Made by a program: the position numbers and the translations under genes. This document shows, piece by piece, positions 43,954 to 53,790 of a stretch of DNA of 64,000 nt. The notes below the pieces were generated by a model, which saw only the letters and a program-made list of their open reading frames with translations, searched no databases and had not been told where the DNA came from. Positions within the stretch are counted from its first letter, which is position 1. Every line of letters starts with the position of its first letter. Source of the DNA: Cycas panzhihuaensis (lineage: Eukaryota > Cycadophyta); contig CM041465.1 of the NCBI GenBank assembly GCA_023213395.1, forward strand, positions 73,601,741-73,665,740. Direction: 5' to 3'.

Positions 43954-44109
43954 ATGGCCTCCAATTATTTTCTAGCAAAATTTGATAAGTTAATGGGGCC
44001 AAGCTACTCTACTAGGAAGATTGAAATGAAAAGTATTCTAATTGCCAAGAATGCTTGGAAGATCACTGAAGGAACAAAAATAAATCCTGGAGGGCCTGAT
44101 GTAGTGAAG
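43954..44109 (+). pseudogene. E gag, 5' piece (before the B insertion)
   Basis: Starts at the ATG at 43954 (MASNYFLAKFDKLMGPSYST), then RKIEMKSILIAKNAWKITEG, the copia gag N-terminal pattern. It runs to KINPGGPDVVK, where a TAG codon made by the target duplication bases TAGGC lies at the B junction. The frame resumes after B at 48485. Confidence 0.82.
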
Positions 44110-44114
44110 TAGGC

Positions 44115-44475
44115 TGTTAGAATATAATATTTAATGTTGTGTGAGTCTTAGGGTCAATAGTCTCAAGTATTAGAGGGTAAGAGTCATTTGTCATTATAAC
44201 ATTATTGGTTAAGGTAGTAGTGTAATGTCATTAGTTAGAGTAAAGGTAATAGTCCCACATGCATTAGATCTATAGTGTGGTCTCCCACCTACTTAGTATA
44301 TACAAGTGGTTGAGGTGGTACATGACATACAAGTTATCATGGAGATTCATATAGAGTCCCTGGTATAGTTGGTGTTCTGATGTAATCTGTTGATGCTAAG
44401 TTAATTCATTGTGGTCCTTGTCCATTGATATTGATGGGTGTTTGTTGATGAATGCTTTCCATGTTATTCTTAACA
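44115..44475 (+). repeat. B 5' LTR (361 bp)
   Basis: Starts TGTTAGAATATAATATTTAATG and ends TTATTCTTAACA, followed by TGGTATCAAAGCAGA (44476-44490), the Met-tRNA primer site. TTAGTATATACAAGTGG near 44298 is the likely TATA region. Confidence 0.94.
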
Positions 44476-46701
44476 TGGTATCAAAGCAGATTGGTTGTTG
44501 AAGCTATTGTTATGCAGGTCCGCCATCTCTTTGATAAGAGAGGAACACAACTCCGTTAGATTGGCTGCCAGATTGAAGAGTTGAATTAAGGAAGTGAAGT
44601 TCCAGCCCTTCCTGCTAAAGAAGAAGGTCAAGTGTGGAGGTGGCTCCGTCTGGCGCCAGTTGTGATTACACTTGAAGAAGGTGAAACCCTAACAACATCA
44701 GAATATTATCGGGTAATACTGTTCACCTTTTGGCTTTATCTTATAAAGAAGTTGGTATACAGTTAAACTTACTGAGGTGAATTTATTGGAAGCTGAGGTC
44801 TGCATGCATGGAGAAGTAATGACCTTGATTGATGATGATAGTATCCATGAAAACACCTGATTATGGTTTGTATTTAGAACAGTTGAAAGGACTTTGTTAA
44901 ATACCTTGAGTTTTTTGGAGAAAACCTACCTTAAATAGAGTTTGCATGTAGTTACCGAACTCTGGAAATCTGTGTGTGAGCCACCAATTAAGAAATCATC
45001 AGTCAGACCAGCCAGGTGTGAGTAATCTACAGGATATCCACCCAAGTGGCCACGAAGAAATGCCCACTAGTGTGATGACAGTGAACATGGAAATGTGAAG
45101 ACAGGGATGTGTAGGTACATAGCGATCAAGGAAATCAAGAATACCAAGTGCTGATCATTCAGGGCCAACACTGTAATCTGCTTGGAGTCACAATAATTGG
45201 CAATGGTATCTGTGTTCTTCATTCTCCCTCTATTTCCGCCTCTTCCGAAAAAAAAATGATGGTATTATTACTTGTGGGCGTTGGTTTGGACTAATAAGAG
45301 GTCAGAGGCAATGTGTAGTTCCATTCCCAAGCGTGTCGAATCAAGCCAAAACTGAATTTGTTTTGGAATTAACATAGCTGACTACCTGAGTACTCATGGA
45401 ATGAATGACAGCCCTGACAGAATTACAAACAACAGTCTGATTCAACTGTTCTAAGCCACTGTACACTTTCGTTTACAGGCAGAGGGGCAAATATCAGAGC
45501 TAAGAACACATAATGTGAAGGATTCTCCCCTTGACAAAGATTTCTTGCCAGAACTATTGCTGTGCCTTTGTTGTTATTGTATGTGACATTTTGACTTGCA
45601 CAGTACCTGTCTGACTTTGATATGGTTGAGAGGCAACACAGTAGTATTGATCAATAATAATGGAAATGATATGCTTTGCATAAGCAGACACACCCTGCCT
45701 TGTCTTGATTTTGACTCTGTTACTTGTGTTATAAATATCCACATCGTCATCAAGGCTCATGCTGAGTCTTTGGTATCCTTGTTAATATTTGTGTACTCTT
45801 CACGATGACGCAGACAGTGCATGATCTCCAGTAATGCTAATATTTCTTAAGGGCAGATTCAAGTGGAGATACCAATCTGTTCGGAGTGCATAGATTTGAA
45901 TAGGCGGACAAGCGTAATAGCAAAGTTGATCTGTGAGCAGCGGGAGAGAATGGAATGCAGTGACCAGCTTTTGTTGAGGAGAAAGACCATTCCCTGGTAT
46001 TACTAGAGTTACTCTTAGACAACTTCCTCCTTCTGGAAGGGGTGTAGTTTCATAAATGATGGAATAAGAAGATGCAGGGCCTCTGATCTTCACGGTTTAG
46101 CTCTGTGCAATTTTAAACCTTTTTAATGTGGTGGTTGTTGGTTGATGAGAGAAATAGATCCCCTTGGACTAGTGTATGACTGCTATATTTGAAACGAGAT
46201 CTCTCCATATGGAACAGCTGGAGGTAATCTTGGAGGTCTAGGTGAAATACCAGTGAGTAGAACAACTGGTAGTGTTCTGTCTTGTTTTCGATGATTCTAT
46301 AGGCCAAACGTTGGGAATTAGAAGTTTGTTGATAGTCTTCCAACAGACTGTATACAGAGAAACTCTCGTTGCAGCAGAATAGATCCAAGCAAGGTGTAAT
46401 ACTTTTAGTAAGACAGGACCAAAGCGTCATTAGTCTTGGAAGGAGGCACTCACTCAACAAAAAAAAAGGGGGACCATCGAGAAGGTAAGTGCCATGCAAT
46501 ACCAATTCAGAGTGAAGGAAAAATAACATGTTTTTTCTGTGTTATTTGTAATCTATGAACAGTGGTAAAGAACAAATGAATGAGCAGGTTGCTGCTAACT
46601 GACAAGGTACTTGAATTGCTGTTGTTAAATGCTCCAAAAGTTGCTGAAACACTATCCATAAATTCTGAGAGTTATAGTTGTGATTGATTTATTCACACAT
46701 C
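44476..46701 (+). other. B long leader with antisense open frames
   Basis: The first 250 bases match the C leader. The rest is unusually long for a copia leader and less AT-rich than its surroundings. On the minus strand, frames of 138 (46529-46113), 97 (46093-45800) and 68 (45760-45554) codons follow each other, with protein-like strings such as YRIIENKTEHYQLFYSL and PLLTDQLCYYACPPIQIYAL. I recognise no family. They could be captured host sequence in antisense, or chance. Confidence 0.5.
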
Positions 46702-47136
46702 ATGGAGTTAAGTGACGTCATAGTTTTTATACCTGAAAAAAAAGAATATTGGCTATCAGATCTCCCTTTTCCTCTGCCCAAATATATTGGAACTAATTTT
46801 CGTTTTTGGAGAATCAAGATGGAGAGCATATTCGTGCTAAAGAAACTTTGGAAAACAGTTATGGGTACTGAAATGGCTCATGAATAAGGGGAGGAAACCT
46901 TCAAAACGAAAACCAGAATTGTCATTGACGTAATACTTGCAGCCTTTGATGAGGGTAACCTTCCTTCTTCCTATCACTTCATTGTCCAGGTTCTACAAAA
47001 TACCGACTTAGGCGGGACGCCTTGAAACCGGCGAAGTGCATGAAAAAGGACCTGAATAAGTGCAGCGGAGTATCAAAAGGGCAAAGAATCAAAGGAAGAA
47101 GTTGAAGAGGAAAGAAAAAAGGGAAAAGCAGAATGA
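46702..47136 (+). pseudogene. B gag-like protein (copia N-terminal type, with stops)
   Basis: Start chosen at 46702 (MELSDVIVFIPEKKEYWL) because A shares both the residues and the ACATCATGGAGTTAAGTG context; an upstream in-frame ATG at 46684 is not conserved. LPFPLPKYIGTNFRFWRIKM and FVLKKLWKTV follow. A TAA at 46885-46887 interrupts it, then GEETFKTKTRIVIDVILAAF matches A, and further stops occur near 47020-47057. The frame's conserved end is EEVEEERKKGKAE with TGA at 47134-47136, overlapping the ORF2 frame exactly as in A. No zinc knuckle. Confidence 0.75.
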
Positions 47137-48097
47137 CAAAGTCTTAACTCCATCAAATACCCCAAGTCTTATCAAAGAACCGGCTTTGGAGGTTGAAAAT
47201 TCCAAATATCAATCTTTACCGGCAATAGTCCATGGAAACACAAGTAGCTTAACAAAAGGTATGGACAATATCATCCTGGTTTGTATCAACAAATTTACGA
47301 CTAGGATTCAAATGGCGTCAGGATACACATTGATATGCATGTGGTGGAGACTTTCCATAATATCTCTCAATTCAACCTCTATGTTCATCTTTGAGAGAAT
47401 CCAAATTATGACAGCATATCTTACAAGGTCACTAGAAGGTTCTTCCAAAGAAAGAAGAAACATAGGAAGAATATCATATAATCGAAACCTTGTGCATCAA
47501 GATCATTGCAAGTTTTTGATAGGCTTCTTGACCTTGAAGCCCAATCATATCAAAGTAATGTTTCACATTTGTGTAGCAGTAACAGGGAAATACATGCATA
47601 TGACCATAATGAAGGCTCTCATCATTCTTGGCATAACGGATTCCCTGGATAACATAAGAGGAACAAAGTATCTTGTTTTTGAACAAGGGAAATTCAGAAA
47701 TGGATCCTTATTGCTCATTCCCTTTCAAGGTAGTGATCAATGGATTGTAAAGTCAGTCATTTTAGTAGGTTTGGAAATAGACAAGGAGAAGTCAATTTAC
47801 TTCATATTCATTCCAGGACATCCATACCTCTCCCAGAAGTACACAGGAAGATTCATCAAACAGGAAACAGAACATAGCATAGCAAACAAGACATACACGT
47901 TTTGCAGTACATTAGATGAAGACAAAGCTCAAGACATCATCATCAGAAAGATTCCAAGACTCAAGAGATGGAAGTTCAAGCATCACTTCAAAGACAAGCC
48001 AAGTCAAGTCCTATGTCAGTTTTGTCATGTTTCTATAGTTTCAAACTCAAGTCAAGTCCTATGTCAATGTGTGTCAGTCATGTCAAATTGTTCTTAG
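47060..48097 (+). CDS. B second ORF (345 codons), novel protein conserved in A
   Basis: One uninterrupted frame. Residues 1-30 are strongly basic (KRAKNQRKKLKRKEKREKQ); 30-70 are a polar linker. From about 73 the protein is mixed hydrophobic and polar: GMDNIILVCINKF, MASGYTLICMWW, STSMFIFERIQIM, LEGSSKERRNIGRIS, FLIGFLTLKPNHIKV, VILVGLEIDKEKSIYFIF, TLDEDKAQDIIIRKIPRLK. Each block has a counterpart in order in A. There are no protease, integrase, polymerase, RNase H or zinc-knuckle motifs. It sits +1 relative to the gag-like frame and overlaps its end. The ATG at 47060 may not be the natural start; expression could need frameshifting. The basic N-terminus could bind nucleic acid, which is inference. 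In B the frame is open while gag is broken. Confidence 0.7.
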   Translation: MQRSIKRAKNQRKKLKRKEKREKQNDKVLTPSNTPSLIKEPALEVENSKYQSLPAIVHGNTSSLTKGMDNIILVCINKFTTRIQMASGYTLICMWWRLSIISLNSTSMFIFERIQIMTAYLTRSLEGSSKERRNIGRISYNRNLVHQDHCKFLIGFLTLKPNHIKVMFHICVAVTGKYMHMTIMKALIILGITDSLDNIRGTKYLVFEQGKFRNGSLLLIPFQGSDQWIVKSVILVGLEIDKEKSIYFIFIPGHPYLSQKYTGRFIKQETEHSIANKTYTFCSTLDEDKAQDIIIRKIPRLKRWKFKHHFKDKPSQVLCQFCHVSIVSNSSQVLCQCVSVMSNCS

Positions 48098-48109
48098 TTC
48101 AAACATTAA

Positions 48110-48484
48110 ACATTAAGGGGAGGTGTTATAATATAATATTTAATGTTGTGTGAGTCTTAGGGTCAATAGTATCAAGTATTAGAGGGTAAGAGTCATTTGT
48201 CATTATAACATTATTGGTTAAGTTAGTAATGTAATGTCACTAGTTAGAGTAAAGGTAATAGTCCCACATGCATTAGATCTATAGTGTGATCTCCCACCTA
48301 CTTAGCATATAAAAGTGGTTGAGGTGGTATATGACATACAAGTTATCATGGAGACTCATATAGAGTCCCTGATATAGTTGGTGTTCTGATGTAATCTATT
48401 GATGTTAAGTTAATTCATTGTGGTCCTTGTCCATTGATATTGATGGGTGTTTGTTGATGAATGCTTTCCATGTTATTCTTAACA
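48110..48484 (+). repeat. B polypurine tract and 3' LTR
   Basis: CATTAAGGGGAGG ends at 48123 and the LTR (48124-48484, 361 bp) starts TGTTATAATATAATATTT and ends TTATTCTTAACA, followed by TAGGC. In both A and B the tract is read through by the codons for TLNIKG. Confidence 0.94.
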
Positions 48485-48489
48485 TAGGC

Positions 48490-49090
48490 AAGTTGGGAGG
48501 ACATAGATAAGCATGCCTTAGCATGCATCACCCTTTTTGTTGCAGATTCCTTGTTGACACACATCAGTGAAGCTTCCACTACTACAAAAGCTTGGATAAC
48601 TTTAGCTTCTATTTATCATCAAAGGAATGAGGCTAGAATAATTTCCTTAAGAGAACAATTGTATCATATATAGATGAAAGAAGGAGAGCCAATTTCTCAA
48701 TTCATCACGAAGATAGTGGACATCAAAGAAAGCCTTAGTTCTACTAGAGAGCCTATTTCAAACACTAAATTAGTGTGGATAGTCCTCAATAAATTTCCAA
48801 AGTCTTTGGACAATTTAGTCAATACCTTCACCACTAGATAACGAGTTGCAAACATGATTTTGGTACGTTGTGAGGACATCTGCTTCAACAAAAACAGAGA
48901 ATTAAGAGATATGAAGATGAAGATGAAGATGAACTTGGAGAAGCCTTCATGTCCAAATTAAGGATCAGGGGCAAAGGACAAATCAGAAGTTGCTCAAGAG
49001 GAAGGTGAAGGCCTACAAAAGGCAAATTTGAAGATTCTAGATCTTGTCACTATTGTGGGAGACTAGGACATTTTACTAAAGAATGTAGTT
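48490..49090 (+). pseudogene. E gag, 3' piece, with zinc knuckle
   Basis: Directly after B the E frame resumes: ASWEDIDKHALACITLFVAD, THISEASTTTKAWITLASIY, NEARIISLREQLYHI, TAG, MKEGEPISQFITKIVDIKES and VLNKFPKSLDNLVNTFTTR. After a stop and shift, about 49038-49080 encodes CHYCGRLGHFTKEC, an intact CCHC knuckle. The gag family is the same broad UBN2 type as D and H, more distantly related. Confidence 0.82.
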
Positions 49091-49139
49091 AGAGGAGATC
49101 TGACAATTCTTGAGGTAAACAAGTGGCAAAGAATTACAA

Positions 49140-49720
49140 CGAGCAACAAATAGAAAAAGAAGAAGAAGGAATAGCCTTTATTATTGCCCTTGCTTCTAGT
49201 ATTTGATTTAGAACCTCACATCATATGAGAGCTAGAAAAAATTGGTTTGAGACTCTTGGATCTCATCTCCTCAGCGATTCAGTTGAGATAGAGGATGATT
49301 CTGCTCTTAGCATTGAAGGAGAAGGTAACATTACAGTTAAAATAAAGAAGATTGGCAATGTTCTACTTATACCAGGGCTGAAGAAGAACCTCCTATCTAT
49401 ATCCCAATTGACAAAAAATAAGAAGTTGCATATAATCTTTGATGATGACAAATGTTACATTTGTGACAAACATCAAAATAATCTCGTAATTGCAGAAGGT
49501 GTAGAGTTCAACAAGTTGTATAAGTTAGTCTCTACTCCGATGACTCAGTCCCTTATTGTAAATAACATTCAATCTCTTGTTGTCAACCATATTAATAATA
49601 AAATGTAGCATTCTCGATATGGACACATTGAAATGATAGATTAGAAAAATTTTAAAAATTGAATATGGTCATTGGGTTGCCTAATATCCCACTAGAAACA
49701 GAGGTTTGTGAAGGATGCAT
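49140..49720 (+). pseudogene. E protease and start of GAG-pre-integrase
   Basis: It begins IAFIIALASSI, stop, FRTSHHMRARKNWFETLGSH, where DSGASHHM is expected, so the active site is lost. It continues SVEIEDDSALSIEGEGNITV, KIGNVLLIPGLKKNLLSISQ and IIFDDDKCYICD. A TAG at 49606-49608 replaces the Trp before HSRYGHIEM. The region ends NIPLETEVCEGC at 49720, where the F LTR starts. Confidence 0.8.
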
Positions 49721-50056
49721 TGTTCATGTTAATATTTATTTATGGATCATAACTTAGGTTATGAGTCTCCCCTTAAAGTTTTGTATATTATTAGATTTTA
49801 GGATTATTAAATTGTAATGTGAGGGATGAGTCATCAGGAGGTTACAACTCTCACATCACGTGTCACATAAGTAGGAATTAGATTCCATTTGAAATTTGTA
49901 TATATGCACATGTTGTGCATTGTTGAATTTTGATGAGAGATAATTTTACTTTGAGAGTTCATCAATAATGTGAATTTAATGTTCATGTTAGTTCAATAGT
50001 TAATCCTATGAAATTAGATCTTCATTCCTGTTAGATGTTACATTTAATAGATAACA
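49721..50056 (+). repeat. F LTR, first tandem copy (336 bp)
   Basis: Runs TGTTCATGTTAATATTTATT to AATAGATAACA and is followed by a primer site TGGTATCAAAATTAG. It was inserted in E after AAGGATGCAT. Confidence 0.8.
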
Positions 50057-50122
50057 TGGTATCAAAATTAGTTTGTTAGTGTTGTTTAAATGTTGTAGTA
50101 CTGTATAGGGGGGAGGATGCAT
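50057..50122 (+). other. 66-bp stretch between the two F LTR copies
   Basis: It starts with the F primer site and the first 50 or so bases of F internal sequence (matching 50459-50512), and ends GGGAGGATGCAT, which matches E flanking sequence (AAGGATGCAT at 49711-49720). So the repeated unit includes part of the E target plus the LTR plus the start of F. Confidence 0.7.
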
Positions 50123-50458
50123 TGTTCATGTTAATGTTTATTTATAGCTCATAACTTAGGTTATGAGCCTCCCCTTAAAGTTTTGTATATTATTAGATTT
50201 TAGGATTATTAAATTATAATATGAGCGATGAGTCATCAAGAGGTTACAACTTTCACATCATATGTCACATAGGTAGGAATTAGATTCTATTTGAAATTTG
50301 TATATATGCACATGTTGTGCATTGTTGAATTTTGATGAGAAATGATTTTACTTTGAGATTTCATCAATAATGTGAATTTAAAGTTCATGTTAGTTTGATA
50401 GTTAATCCTATGAAATTAGGTCTTCATTCCTGTTAGATGTTACATTTAATAGATAACA
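50123..50458 (+). repeat. F LTR, second tandem copy (336 bp)
   Basis: Same length and boundaries as the first copy, 402 bases downstream, followed by primer site TGGTATCAAAGTTAG (50459-50473). The two copies differ at a modest number of sites. Confidence 0.8.
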
Positions 50459-50473
50459 TGGTATCAAAGTTAG

Positions 50474-52756
50474 TTTCTTAGTGTTGTTTAAATGTTGTAC
50501 TACTGTATAGGGGGTTGAGAAAATCAACCTTTTAGTAGTTTACAAAATGATGTTGGATATTGCAGATTGTTGGTGTTTGTACAAATGCACTCCCATCTCA
50601 TGATTGTTTTCAAACATAGTCATATGAATACTACGGAGCAGACAAAACTAGTTATAATCTTCAAGGGGGAGTAGTCATTCACAAGCTACAGATGCTTGTT
50701 CATTAATTTAATGGTATAAATTGATACACATATTGTAGATACCTATTTGACATATTTCATTTACATGTTTTTCATTTTCTACACTAAACTACAATATTCT
50801 TTTCTTTTTAACAATTTTATATATTACATGTATTTCTTTAATGTTGACATGTTTATATATTAAAGTGTTCCTTGTAAGGCTTGATTTGACTGCTCTATTT
50901 ATTGGGCATATTTCATTGTTCTAACAATGACATGCAGGTATATGTAGATGACATGCAGACCTTAAAAAAGTGACAGGCAAGCTCAAAAATCAACATGCAA
51001 ACCCAAAAAGCAAGTGTATACAGGCAAATGAAAGATGGAAAACAGTGAAGAAAATTTTGTTTCAAGACAATAGACTGCTAAAAAACCTTTGCTGAAGAAT
51101 CCTCTGATACCTTTGTTAAAGCTTAGAAACAATAATTAAAAAGAGCAAAAAAATTGCTAAAGGACCACCACTGAAATGAAATGTTGAAGAAAACTTTGTT
51201 ACAGTGTTAAACATGAGCAAATAATACTTCAAAGAAAGACTCTACTACACAAGAAATATTGTGGAAAAACACAGTGTAAAAACTAGACAAGAACCAAAGG
51301 ATAAATCTCAGTGCCAAAGCCAGACGAAAAGCATTGAAGTCATGATGAAAAAGCTAGGCAACATATATGAAAGAGGTTGAAAAAAATGAATTAGCGGAGT
51401 TTATTTTCAAACTTTAGAAAGGCAATACAAATTAAAAAAGATATATTCTATTGAATATACTTAATGATATATTATAAAGTTCGAAACTTTATTAAAAAAA
51501 TCAATTTTTTTCATTATTGAAGTGTTGCACGACCTGCACATTTTCACAGATGACCTACGAAGGTTCAATCACTTCAATCTCATTCAATCTGTAACAGAAT
51601 TTTGTTTTGAGAGTTGTGTTGGGTTTGTATAAGTCCACAGAAGTTATCTAAAGCTACAGTCCAAAGAAAAATCTGTTAATTAAGTTGTTTCATTAAGAGG
51701 ATGTCGCATGGCCAAACGGAGATGCCCAAGCATTTTTTCATCATTTTAAGCCAAACAAAGGACGGATTAGGGTCATAATCACTTACAGAGTATAGATAAA
51801 ACCTTTGTGTTGAGATATGGCATTGACAGAAAGTGAAACAAAGCAAAACAGGGGAGAAAAAGCAGTGAAACATAAAGGAAAATTGGCCCAGGCTGTGCCC
51901 AATTGACCTATGAACAAAATAATTCACATTCAGATGATTTGTAGGATAAAAACAAGTGCATGCATGCCAAGGCCATTTCTGCTCTCAAAAGTGAAAATTT
52001 TGGAAAAACGAGTTCGTAGGAGGGAGACGACCATTTTTGCATGCCCAATAATGAAAGATGCAACAAAACCCCTAAATATGACCTGTCATTTTGATCCTTG
52101 ATAATCTAACAGTCTAGTGGCAGGGTTATTTTGGGAAAAAACACATTCGTTTATCAAAAAAAGTGTTTTTTGTGGAGGAATCCAACATCATTTGTGCCAA
52201 AAAAGTGGAATATTCTGTCAAGAATATTCTCAATAAAACTTTAGACAAGAAATATTTAATATTTTCTAAAATGTAAGTGAAATTAAACTGAATTGGGTTT
52301 TCATTTGGAGTGCGGTGCGAAGCTCCCTGCTTGCTAGCCCCCAGTCATGTGGTGTTTTGGGTGCCAAAGGCATTTCTGGGCCACACGAAGTCAATTTTTG
52401 AAAAGTAAATATACCACGACGCGCAATTTTTCAAGATCTATGATCTGGCAGTGATCATATGGGGCAATTCAGAACAAAATATTAGTGAAAAAATAATTCC
52501 TTGTGTTGGTTTGGCATATTCCAACTACCTGCGAGTAGACTAAGGCAACAAAAGCAATCATATCAACTGCCTACGTGTCGACTGACATTATTTACAGCTT
52601 TCTTTTTCCATTTTTATGCTTGTTTAGTTGTTTTTTAATCATTTTTATCTATTTTTTGCTTAAAATTGGCTTCTAGAGGAAGCATAATGGGAACTATCAG
52701 AAAAAAGCTTACAAGTCCTAAAAATTACACAATCCAAAAACATTAGATGCATAGTT
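50474..52756 (+). mobile_element. F internal or unassigned sequence, no gene
   Basis: A purine run TTCAAGGGGGAGTAG lies near 50660-50674. I recognise no gag or pol domain and no third F LTR; short open frames (for example 51676-51927, minus, and 51910-52101, plus) have no motif. The stretch 52300-52400 is more GC-rich but not evidently coding. Confidence 0.35.
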
Positions 52757-53240
52757 TGTAGCAACAAGATTCATTTGGATCCGATTTATCACCTGGAAAG
52801 GACTCTGAATAAAAATAATACACAGTAAGAGATGACAAAATATGATAACAATGTAGTAATAAATGAAAGAGAAAGAGGGCTGCCCAAGTGTCAAAGTAAA
52901 TGAAGAATACATGAGTAAAATATCACCAAATATAGGGTAATGAAATATCAATAAAACACAATATTGGAGCCAAAATGGTGCTCCCTTTTTGAGGTAAGAT
53001 AGCCTCCAAATACTACTACCCAAAGGGCCAAAGTACTACTACCTTAAAGGCCAAAAATATCTTGCCAAATCAGTGCTAGCTTCGTTGGGAATGGAGCCCC
53101 TGGGTCCCTTATATAGTTGGATTTTGCCTCCATGTAGAAGTCGGCCAAGACAAGGTGAAATATTGGCTTGAATAACACATGTAAGTTAGCTAGTACAATG
53201 CTTCTAAGTCGGCCAAGACTGAGTAATTTGATTTACTACA
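52757..53240 (-). repeat. K 3' LTR (484 bp)
   Basis: On the plus strand it runs TGTAGCAACAAGATTC to GATTTACTACA. It contains AAGTCGGCCAAGAC twice, about 70 bases apart (near 53140 and 53210); the 5' LTR has one copy only. TTATATAGTTGG near 53110 is a probable TATA region. Confidence 0.88.
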
Positions 53241-53270
53241 TGTCCCACCCCTTCAAAACATGCTTTGCCC

Positions 53271-53790
53271 TCAAAGCATGGGTAAATTGGAATGTTGTTG
53301 CATCCATGCTTCAGAATCCCAAGTGGCATCCTCTATATCTAGAGTCTTCCATTTTATGAGGAACTCCTGGATTCTTCTAGAGCGTAATTCTCTCATCCTT
53401 GTCCATAAAATCCCTTCGAGTTTAATAGTCATCTTTCCCTCTTCGTCTAAATCTGGAATTGTTGTCTGAGGAGCTATCTTCTCACCTATCTTCTTTTGAA
53501 ACAGGGCATGTGGAAGACGTGAATTTTGCTTTCTAGGGTTAGAAGTAGGCAATATGCTACTTACTCGATCTTTTCTTTGACTTGGTATGGTTCGTAAAAC
53601 TGCAATGCTAATTTTTGTTTGTTCATTTGCTGCATTGATATTTGTTTATAGGGCTGAAGTTTGAGAAAGACCCAATCCCCTACTTCAAAACTCCTCTCCA
53701 TTCTTTTTGCATCTGCTTGTTGTTTCATCCTATTCATTGTGGTATTTAGATTATCTTTTATTATTTGTATTGTTCGGTCTATCTGCTCCT
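53271..53790 (-). pseudogene. K integrase C-terminal part and chromodomain
   Basis: From about 53710 the minus strand reads RMERSFEVGDWVFLKLQPYK, then QMNKQKLALQFYEPYQVKEK, the gypsy integrase C-terminal fold, and HVFHMPCFKRR-type residues after a stop. The open frame 53552-53271 has ALFQKKIGE, IPDLDEEGKM, then a chromodomain core RSRRIQEFLIKWKTLDIEDA followed by TWDSEAWMQQH. Chromodomains of this type steer integration by binding histone marks. The aromatic cage is only partly visible and the frame is broken upstream. Confidence 0.82.

Larger units (their letters stand above)
44115..48484 (+). mobile_element. Element B: complete pol-less LTR retrotransposon, TSD TAGGC
   Basis: Two 361-bp LTRs (44115-44475 and 48124-48484) bound 4370 bp, flanked by perfect TAGGC duplications (44110-44114 and 48485-48489). 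The primer site TGGTATCAAAGCAGA follows the 5' LTR and a purine tract CATTAAGGGGAGG precedes the 3' LTR. Inside are a 2.2-kb leader, a gag-like ORF from 46702 and a 345-codon second ORF. There is no protease, integrase, reverse transcriptase or RNase H. Its LTR resembles that of C; its proteins match A. The LTRs differ at about 13 sites by eye. The clean ends and duplication show that it moved by a normal integration, so the enzymes came from another element. Confidence 0.93.
43050..49720 (+). mobile_element. Ty1/copia element E, truncated, split by B
   Basis: A 241-bp 5' LTR is followed by primer site TGGTATCAGAGCAAG (43291-43305), leader, gag from 43954, zinc knuckle and protease, and ends within GAG-pre-integrase where the F LTR begins (49721). 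Element B is inserted in gag with duplication of TAGGC. Integrase core, reverse transcriptase, RNase H and 3' LTR are not in the window after F, so they were lost or lie elsewhere. Confidence 0.82.
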
